A stretch of DNA of 64,000 bases from a virus: IMG/VR virus record IMGVR_UViG_3300002138_000190, positions 51,880-115,879 of that record; one strand, 5' to 3'. The notes beneath the pieces were generated by a model that was given only the letters and a program-made list of their open reading frames with translations, did no database searches and had not been told where the DNA came from. Positions 59,058-64,000 of the stretch are shown in pieces; positions within the stretch are counted from its first letter, which is position 1, and each line of letters opens with the position of its first letter. The position numbers and the translations under genes are program-made.

Positions 59058-59068
59058 AGGAGATTATT

Positions 59069-59293
59069 ATGGCAAGTTTTCAAGTTAAATTGGTTCCAGA
59101 TGAATTGAATTTCTCAACAGAAGGTGGTCTTGACACATCTATTGTTAATGGTGTTTCCAAGCAAAGAACCTTTAATGTTATTGAAACCGTATCTGGCGGT
59201 GGCAGAAAAATTACTGTTAATGTTGCAGATGGTGGTTATTTCAATGATACAGTTCAAGGTTTAACTAGTATTCCTGGCATTATTGCAGATTAG
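59069..59293 (+). CDS. Small monocistronic phage protein
   Basis: 74 residues, an AAAGGAG Shine-Dalgarno and ATG 59069. It is Gly/Val/Thr-rich and mostly beta (MASFQVKLVPDELNFSTEGG, RTFNVIETVSGGGRKITVNV, GYFNDTVQGLTSIPGIIAD). It has its own promoter-like element, a structured leader and a strong terminator, so it should be made in large amounts. The start and the QRT motif resemble the partial gene at 1-133. A decoration or minor structural protein is a guess. Confidence 0.6.
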   Translation: MASFQVKLVPDELNFSTEGGLDTSIVNGVSKQRTFNVIETVSGGGRKITVNVADGGYFNDTVQGLTSIPGIIAD

Positions 59294-59314
59294 TTTTAAT
59301 TATTTTTAACAAAT

Positions 59315-59347
59315 AAAAAAGCCCTAGTTTATGCTGGGGCTTTTTTA
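59315..59347 (+). terminator. Rho-independent terminator
   Basis: The hairpin pairs an A-run plus GCCC with GGGC plus a T-run and loops over about a dozen bases. It closes the single-gene unit at 59069-59293. Confidence 0.85.
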
Positions 59348-59373
59348 TTTTAATAATACTATCTAGATACAGT

Positions 59374-59706
59374 ATGGAATGGATAACTTTACTTATTGCT
59401 TTAAATTTTTACTTTGCATGCACATATTTTAGTTTTCATGAAGAACTAAGAAGAGCTAACTGGTTTGTACCAGTTTCAGTATGTTTAAACATTGTTACTT
59501 CATTTCTTTGGTTTTCAACAGTCAAATACATAGATGAAAAAAATAAAATATTTTTCTATTCTTTAGTTTGGGATTTTTTCATGGTAGGCATTGCTTATTT
59601 TGTTCCTGTGCTATTTTTTAATTTAAACTTAAATAAAATGACAATTGCTGGATTTCTTTTGATGATTGTTGGATTGATTATTATAAAAACAAATATGCCC
59701 GAATAA
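59374..59706 (+). CDS. Four-helix membrane protein, EamA/DMT-like
   Basis: 110 residues with four hydrophobic helices at about 3-19, 29-50, 59-82 and 89-106 (MTIAGFLLMIVGLIIIKT at the end). The size and shape match one half of EamA drug/metabolite transporters and small multidrug-resistance-like proteins. A single unit would have to dimerise to transport. It lies near the sulfotransferase and could move an intermediate, but its substrate is unknown. Confidence 0.6.
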   Translation: MEWITLLIALNFYFACTYFSFHEELRRANWFVPVSVCLNIVTSFLWFSTVKYIDEKNKIFFYSLVWDFFMVGIAYFVPVLFFNLNLNKMTIAGFLLMIVGLIIIKTNMPE

Positions 59707-59714
59707 ACTTACAA

Positions 59715-60059
59715 TTAATTAAGATCAGTAACTTCTTTTTGAAAATTTTGAAATATTTTTTTCTCAATTCTACCTAATAACATTATTTTTTTCTTCTCGT
59801 TATCATAAGTTAACATACCATCTACCTTGCCAACTAAATTTTTGTATTCATTGTAAATTGGCTTTGTTAAGAAAGATTTTTCGTTGTGGATTTCTCCTTG
59901 AAAATCAATATTATTGCCTCCACATTTGGTAGTTGCCATAATACTTTGAATAACTATTTCTACTTTTTTAGCTTTATTTTTAAATTTAGCTGTAAACAAA
60001 ATAAAAATCTTGCAAGCATTGAGAGAATCTAAATAATACCATATTTCATTTTCCATCAT
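59715..60059 (-). CDS. Unknown protein
   Basis: 114 residues (two adjacent ATGs at 60059 and 60056). The middle part (about 20-75) reads FTAKFKNKAKKVEIVIQSIMATTKCGG, then GEIHNEKSFLTKPIYNEYKNLVGKVDGMLTYDNEKKKIMLLGRIEKKIF, probably beta-rich. It is alone on the minus strand between plus-strand genes. No family is recognised. Confidence 0.5.
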   Translation of the reverse strand: MMENEIWYYLDSLNACKIFILFTAKFKNKAKKVEIVIQSIMATTKCGGNNIDFQGEIHNEKSFLTKPIYNEYKNLVGKVDGMLTYDNEKKKIMLLGRIEKKIFQNFQKEVTDLN

Positions 60060-60136
60060 AATTTAATATAGGAATATTATTTTAAATTTGTATTGTTTTA
60101 TTGCATTAATAATTAATTTAAAATCTTATATACTAC

Positions 60137-61972
60137 ATGATTAATTGTGAATTTAAAAATTGGTTAATGCTTGAAGCTGAAAGAATGCCTTTAGATCAAG
60201 TTGAAGATTCTTGCAAAACAACTTGTCCAGATGCAACAGTAATTTGGCTAATCAAATTAGAAGAAAATTGGGAACAATATAAAAATTTATTACCTGAAGA
60301 AGTTGAAAAAATAAACTATTTCGTTAAAGATTACGATGGTGGAAAATATATTGAAGGTCTTGAAAGCGGTAAAAAAAATAATTTTAAATTTAAGTCTGAA
60401 ATATATGATAAAGTAATTGACATTATTCCTCAAGAAAGTGAAGCAAATAGTAAATCTGGTGTAAAGCCTTTGTCTGGTGGTAGCATTTCTGTAAGACCTA
60501 GAAAAATAACGCAGTCTGAAGAATTTGGAAATTATGTTTCGATAAGTGATAAAATTACTATTCCATCAGAAATAATAAATAAAATACTTGCTGTTGGTGG
60601 TTGTGCATTAACTTGTCTTCATTTAAGTGGTGGGCATGTTGATGCAAAAACTGTTGGAGGCTATAAAAAAACACATTTATTCCATACTAATCAAGATTTG
60701 TTTTACAATAATACTTTGGAAGATTATTTCAAAAATGCTTTGAAAGCTCTTTATGAAAAATGTTTGGGAACAGATCCAGCAAAAGATATAGATCATTATG
60801 CAGTTAGATTAAATGGAACTACAGATATTAGACATTTTGATAAAAAGTTTATATTAGATCAAAGTACAATATATAAGATTAACAAAAGTATAAATAAATA
60901 TAACAGCAAATCACAAACTAAATTTAATACAATAAATTTATCTTTTAAAGAACCAGTAAACTTCTTTGATGTTTTCAATCAAATGTGGAAAAAAGCTACT
61001 AAAAATATAAATTGTAAGTTTAGTCCAGCTTTTTTGATGTTTTATGATTATACGGCTATAAGTGGATTATCAGATGCGTATGCAAAAGGAAAATTACCAA
61101 AAAATTATCATATTACCTTTAGTGCAAAAGAAGGTAATCTTAAGCAAATTATGAATGCACTTGCTAATGGAATTGGTGTTGCCTTGCCAATTTGGACAGG
61201 TGGATCTAAAAAAACCAATAAAATTGGTTTTCCAACAATGTGGTATCCATCAGGATTTAGTACAGGAATAGGATATAGAATAATTGATGGTGACCAATAT
61301 GATGCAAGATTTTTAGATAAAAAAATACATAAAATACACCCTAAAGAAGGTTATATCATTGGACTTCGTGCAAAAGGTAAACTTGAAGATGTTCAAGATT
61401 TCGATAGTGGATTTTCAGAAAGAATTCTTTTAGATGTGAAATATCCAACTAAAGATAAACTTACAGAATTTGCAAAAAGATATAACTTTAAAATTTTAGA
61501 AAACTCTCCAAACTTTGAAGATGCTAAAAATGACTTTATGACTTTGACTAATTCTCATTTAAATCCAAGATTTAATCCAAATGATCCAGCAATTAATAAA
61601 ATTATATTAGAGCAAATAATTTATACTCTCAGAAGAAGTGATGTTATTATAAATAATTTGGGAAAACTTGGTGGCAGGGATTTTTATCATGCTCAAGAAG
61701 ATAGAGGCATGGAAAGATTAATTGATTTAAAAGATTTAGATCATGATGATCTTCATAACATTGCTGGAACTAGTGCTAAAACAGACAAGGGTGTTGCAAA
61801 ACAAACTTATTCTGGATCAAGTGCTAAAGTTGAAAAAGGAGAGCAGTTTAAAGTAAAAACAAATCAAACAAATATGCTTCCTCACACTAGTTTTATAGCA
61901 TTGAGAAATAAATTAGATTATCTTAGAGATCAGAAAATTAAAAACAAAAATTTAAACACCAATCTTGCTTAA
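60137..61972 (+). CDS. GP88-like protein with N-terminal extension
   Basis: 611 residues. Residues about 155-420 show the pattern of GP88 (mycobacteriophage gene product 88) proteins: VGGCALTCLHLSGGHVDAKTVGGYKKTHLF (C-x-x-x-CL, then SG-G), HYAVRLNGTTDIRHFDKK (vRLNGTsDI), FYDYTAISGLSDAYAKGKLPKNYHITFSAKEGN. The N-terminal 130 residues are extra and begin MINCEFKNWLMLEAERM, like phage capsid-targeting peptides. The C-terminal 150 residues are also extra and hold RRSDVIINNLGKLGGRDFYH. The function of GP88 proteins is not known to me. The assignment is by motif memory only. Confidence 0.5.
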   Translation: MINCEFKNWLMLEAERMPLDQVEDSCKTTCPDATVIWLIKLEENWEQYKNLLPEEVEKINYFVKDYDGGKYIEGLESGKKNNFKFKSEIYDKVIDIIPQESEANSKSGVKPLSGGSISVRPRKITQSEEFGNYVSISDKITIPSEIINKILAVGGCALTCLHLSGGHVDAKTVGGYKKTHLFHTNQDLFYNNTLEDYFKNALKALYEKCLGTDPAKDIDHYAVRLNGTTDIRHFDKKFILDQSTIYKINKSINKYNSKSQTKFNTINLSFKEPVNFFDVFNQMWKKATKNINCKFSPAFLMFYDYTAISGLSDAYAKGKLPKNYHITFSAKEGNLKQIMNALANGIGVALPIWTGGSKKTNKIGFPTMWYPSGFSTGIGYRIIDGDQYDARFLDKKIHKIHPKEGYIIGLRAKGKLEDVQDFDSGFSERILLDVKYPTKDKLTEFAKRYNFKILENSPNFEDAKNDFMTLTNSHLNPRFNPNDPAINKIILEQIIYTLRRSDVIINNLGKLGGRDFYHAQEDRGMERLIDLKDLDHDDLHNIAGTSAKTDKGVAKQTYSGSSAKVEKGEQFKVKTNQTNMLPHTSFIALRNKLDYLRDQKIKNKNLNTNLA

Positions 61973-61994
61973 TTTTTTGTAATAGTGTGGATCT

Positions 61995-62279
61995 TTATTC
62001 AAAGTATTCGTCAGGAATACTATTTGATGTTATTGGATAGCCTTCTTTTAAACTTTTTTGTTCGTCTGGAGTTAAATAATTAACAACTTGATTTATGTCA
62101 TTTTCATCTTGCAAATACAAATCAGATTCACTTCCATTTACAGTATAAAGGTATTTTTCTTTTTTTAGTGGATCTACTTCTCCTTTCCATATATGCAAAT
62201 GACCCATTTTGTCCATTTGACATGTTACAGTTGAATAAAGCTGGCTTTCTTTTAAACCCATCCATTTACTAAATGACAT
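61995..62279 (-). CDS. Small protein with capsid-targeting-like start
   Basis: 94 residues, AAAGG before the ATG. It begins MSFSKWMGLKESQLYSTVTCQMDKMGHLHIWKG: the first 12 residues resemble phage capsid-targeting peptides, with L-K-E as a possible cleavage site. The remainder is acidic, with GSESDLYLQDENDINQVVNYLTPDEQ. It lies opposite its neighbours. Function unknown. Confidence 0.5.
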   Translation of the reverse strand: MSFSKWMGLKESQLYSTVTCQMDKMGHLHIWKGEVDPLKKEKYLYTVNGSESDLYLQDENDINQVVNYLTPDEQKSLKEGYPITSNSIPDEYFE

Positions 62280-62315
62280 AATTACCTTTCTACTTTAAGA
62301 TTATATATAATATTA

Positions 62316-62828
62316 ATGATGATAAATTTCGCTATTTTAATAATGTTAAACTACAGCATTTTTGTTGAAGAAATTAAATTTAAAAAAGCTATATTTGATT
62401 TACATGTTAAATATGATTTGAGAATGATTGGAGATGACCATCCAACTACTATTACAACTTTTTTAAAAGAATATAAAGAAGTTAAACTTAATAATTATCC
62501 TGATATTGCATGGTCTTATAATTTTAATTGTTTTAGTAGATTTCAAACCATGCCAATATTGCAATTTAATCAAGCTTATCAAGCTTATTGTAGAATACAA
62601 TTAAGTTATGATTCAAGTAATTTTAGATATTGGACAAATGCACTTAATGAAGCAGAATACTTGTATAACATACATGATTTAGTAGATGATTCCTTTCATG
62701 AACATTTTAATTTGTTTAAAAGAAGAAAAGCTTTAAGCAAATTAAGAGACATAATTGGAGAAGAAAATTTCTATAATGGAATTTTACCTCCAATAGTTCC
62801 AGTTTGGAGATTTCAATTAATTGAGTGA
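62316..62828 (+). CDS. Unknown soluble protein
   Basis: 170 residues (an internal ATG at 62343 is an equally plausible start; no ribosome site is clear for either). The body is rich in Asn, Tyr and Phe with helices (YSIFVEEIKFKKAIFDLHVKYDLRMIG, EYLYNIHDLVDDSFHEHFNLFKRRKALSKLRDIIG) and an intervening SRFQTMPILQFNQAYQAYCRIQLSYD segment. No family is recognised. Confidence 0.5.
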   Translation: MMINFAILIMLNYSIFVEEIKFKKAIFDLHVKYDLRMIGDDHPTTITTFLKEYKEVKLNNYPDIAWSYNFNCFSRFQTMPILQFNQAYQAYCRIQLSYDSSNFRYWTNALNEAEYLYNIHDLVDDSFHEHFNLFKRRKALSKLRDIIGEENFYNGILPPIVPVWRFQLIE

Positions 62829-62837
62829 TGAATCTAT

Positions 62838-63335
62838 TTAAATTCTTTCAACACCTCTAGGAGGTGTTACATTATCTTCATCATGCCAAGGATTTTCATT
62901 TCTACCACTATTTCCAGTTACAAAGTTTTTTATTTGTCCAAATATGTTAGGTTTATTTGTTTGTCCACCTGTTTTATCAATAAAATATTTCAAAGCAAGA
63001 TATGACTTCTCTAGCATTTTTTCTATGTCTTGTTTTACTGATCCAATACCATGCATTCCACCTTGTACAGTTTTCTTGCTGGTTTTTATCAAATTGACTA
63101 ATTCTCTTGCAAAATCATTAAGTAGGCCCATAACTCGATTGCCTTCTGATGAATCTTCCAATCTAAATTTGTTTTGAATCATAGTGATGACTGATGAGGC
63201 ATTAATTAAAAAAGCGTCTTTTCCTTCAAAATCTTTCATTGCAGCATTTTGCAACTTAACAAATATTGCATCATGTGCAAAATTTTCCACCAACATGTTT
63301 TGTTTACTTGCTACAAATTCATTAAATGTTTTCAT
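62838..63335 (-). CDS. Unknown protein with T4-like capsid-targeting N-terminus
   Basis: 165 residues from ATG 63335, chosen because AAAAGG is spaced well for it and not for the ATG two codons upstream. It begins MKTFNEFVASKQNMLVENF, very close to the T4 capsid-targeting sequence (MKTYQEFI-type) with an L-V-E cleavage site by about residue 16. The rest is helical (DAIFVKLQNAAMKDFEGKDAF, EGNRVMGLLNDFARELVNLI, KQDIEKMLEKSYLALKYFID). It could be an internal head protein delivered with DNA; this is inference. A hairpin sits in its last codons. Confidence 0.6.
   Translation of the reverse strand: MKTFNEFVASKQNMLVENFAHDAIFVKLQNAAMKDFEGKDAFLINASSVITMIQNKFRLEDSSEGNRVMGLLNDFARELVNLIKTSKKTVQGGMHGIGSVKQDIEKMLEKSYLALKYFIDKTGGQTNKPNIFGQIKNFVTGNSGRNENPWHDEDNVTPPRGVERI
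62850..62868. repeat. Perfect 8-bp inverted repeat with 3-nt loop
   Basis: AACACCTC, TAG, GAGGTGTT lies within the last codons of the 62838 gene, 22 nt from the convergent gene. No T-run follows on either strand, so it is not a standard terminator. Confidence 0.6.
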
Positions 63336-63392
63336 CTTCATACCTTTTAATATTAAATTATCAATGTAGTATATATATTGTTAAAGGAAAAA

Positions 63393-64000
63393 ATGAATAA
63401 ATTATTAAGTATTGTTTTTTTAACTTTTGTTTCAAATTTTGCTATATCGCAACAACCTAGATACAGATTTATATTACCTCCAACACCTCCACAGCCACCA
63501 GCATTGAACAATACGGTTCAAGCTCAAATATCTAATCAAAACATTAATTTTAATACTGGAAGTAGTAGTGGTTTTGGTGGGGGGTTTGGCGGTGGCGGTT
63601 TCCAACAAAATACAGGTGGCATTCAAGGTACTGCACAATATACACAAAATAATACTCCAGGAATGCAAATCTCTAAACTTTATCAAATTCCACTTTCTAC
63701 AGGTGGTGGATTTAGCCAAGGAGGTGGTCAATTTGGTCAAGGTGGAGGTGGTAATATGGTTGGTGGTCAATTTGGTCAAGGTGGCGGTGGATTTGGCCAA
63801 GGAGGTGGTCAATTTGGTCAAGGTGGCGGTGGATTTGGCCAAGGAGGTGGTCAATTTGGTCAAGGTGGCGGTGGATTTGGCCAAGGAGGTGGTCAATTTG
63901 GTCAAGGTGGCGGTGGATTTGGCCAAGGAGGTGGTCAATTTGGTCAAGGTGGCGGTGGATTTGGCCAAGGAGGTGGTCAATTTGGTCAAGGTGGCGGTGG
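63393..64000 (+). CDS. Secreted glycine-rich repeat protein (3' end outside window)
   Basis: 202 codons are visible, starting at ATG 63393 with an AAAGGA Shine-Dalgarno. The first 18-20 residues (MNKLLSIVFLTFVSNFAIS) form a Sec signal peptide, possibly with cleavage after Ser. A Pro-rich (ILPPTPPQPPAL), Asn/Gln-rich segment follows, then Gly-rich sequence and, from residue 124, perfect 14-residue units GGQFGQGGGGFGQG. The frame is open to the window end. A secreted, repetitive Gly/Gln/Phe protein from a phage is unusual. It may be an extracellular or surface fibre or aggregate. Confidence 0.75.
   Translation, partial: MNKLLSIVFLTFVSNFAISQQPRYRFILPPTPPQPPALNNTVQAQISNQNINFNTGSSSGFGGGFGGGGFQQNTGGIQGTAQYTQNNTPGMQISKLYQIPLSTGGGFSQGGGQFGQGGGGNMVGGQFGQGGGGFGQGGGQFGQGGGGFGQGGGQFGQGGGGFGQGGGQFGQGGGGFGQGGGQFGQGGGGFGQGGGQFGQGGG
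63762..64000 (+). repeat. 42-bp tandem repeats, five full copies and a partial one
   Basis: Units start at 63762, 63804, 63846, 63888 and 63930, with a further 29 nt to the edge. The visible copies are nearly or fully identical and in frame, each encoding 14 residues. High identity suggests recent expansion; read-based assembly of this end could be collapsed or extended. Confidence 0.9.

Noticed and set aside
62850-62868. Hairpin at the end of the 62838 gene as a terminator
   Set aside because: No T-run on either side; listed only as an inverted repeat.
63474-63989. Minus-strand frame rich in TKLTTSLAKS repeats at the right edge
   Set aside because: It is the reverse of the Gly-rich repeats. 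The plus-strand frame has a ribosome site, ATG and a signal peptide.
1-64000. Integrated prophage or bacterial chromosome
   Set aside because: No integrase, att-like repeats, rRNA or host housekeeping genes are seen, and late-type promoter motifs and tail genes dominate.

Overview
The window looks like part of a large, very AT-rich lytic bacteriophage genome with a contractile tail (T4-like or jumbo myovirus). The evidence is a full baseplate and tail module, T4-late-type TATAAATA-family promoter motifs, free-standing HNH endonuclease genes, phage-borne tRNA genes and very tight gene packing with many 1-4 nt overlaps. There is no integrase, rRNA or bacterial housekeeping operon. The host cannot be named from the sequence; the low GC and the gene types are typical of marine phages, which is inference only.

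Region 1 (1-2.3 kb) holds small unknown genes, including a membrane-anchored protein and the start of a small protein that resembles the one at 59 kb. Region 2 (2.3-32.7 kb, minus strand) is the tail and baseplate operon. Read in its own direction it runs: unknown head or tail genes (32.7-30 kb), a 2663-residue tape measure protein, a tube-initiator-like protein, a LysM-like gp53/gpX protein, a gp27/gpD-like hub, a gp5/gpV-like spike, gp25/W, gp6/J, gp7/I, then fibre-like proteins. It ends with three related PKD-containing structural proteins, one carrying long IPSII/GPAP repeats. An HNH gene on the opposite strand interrupts this operon just after the tape measure gene.

Region 3 (32.8-34.5 kb, plus) has a coiled-coil membrane protein and a CCA-adding-enzyme-like protein whose catalytic aspartates appear to be lost. 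Region 4 (34.5-57.3 kb) is a roughly 23 kb carbohydrate island. It holds many glycosyltransferases, UDP-galactopyranose mutase, RmlD/SDR/epimerase enzymes, two DegT-family proteins (one with His in place of the PLP Lys, one half-length), WbqC, a PglD-like acetyltransferase, a sulfotransferase, two Fe(II)/2-oxoglutarate oxygenases, a radical SAM enzyme, a MOSC protein, a flavodoxin, two sugar-enzyme/methyltransferase fusions, a GH43/130-like beta-propeller and a leucine-rich-repeat protein. Together they could build and attach an unusual modified sugar to the virion or to the host surface.

Region 5 (57.4-64 kb) has three tRNA genes (a class-II-sized Thr(TGT)/Tyr-like tRNA, Met(CAT), Asn(GTT)), none with an encoded CCA. 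A second HNH gene lies between them. They are followed by a sulfotransferase, a small monocistronic gene with a structured leader and a strong terminator, a four-helix membrane protein, a GP88-like protein, proteins with T4 capsid-targeting-like N-termini, and a secreted glycine-rich repeat protein cut by the window edge.

Regulation: several genes without a Shine-Dalgarno sequence carry TATAAATA or AATAAATA exactly 4 nt before ATG. Other genes have normal Shine-Dalgarno sites. The tRNAs have sigma70-like promoters.
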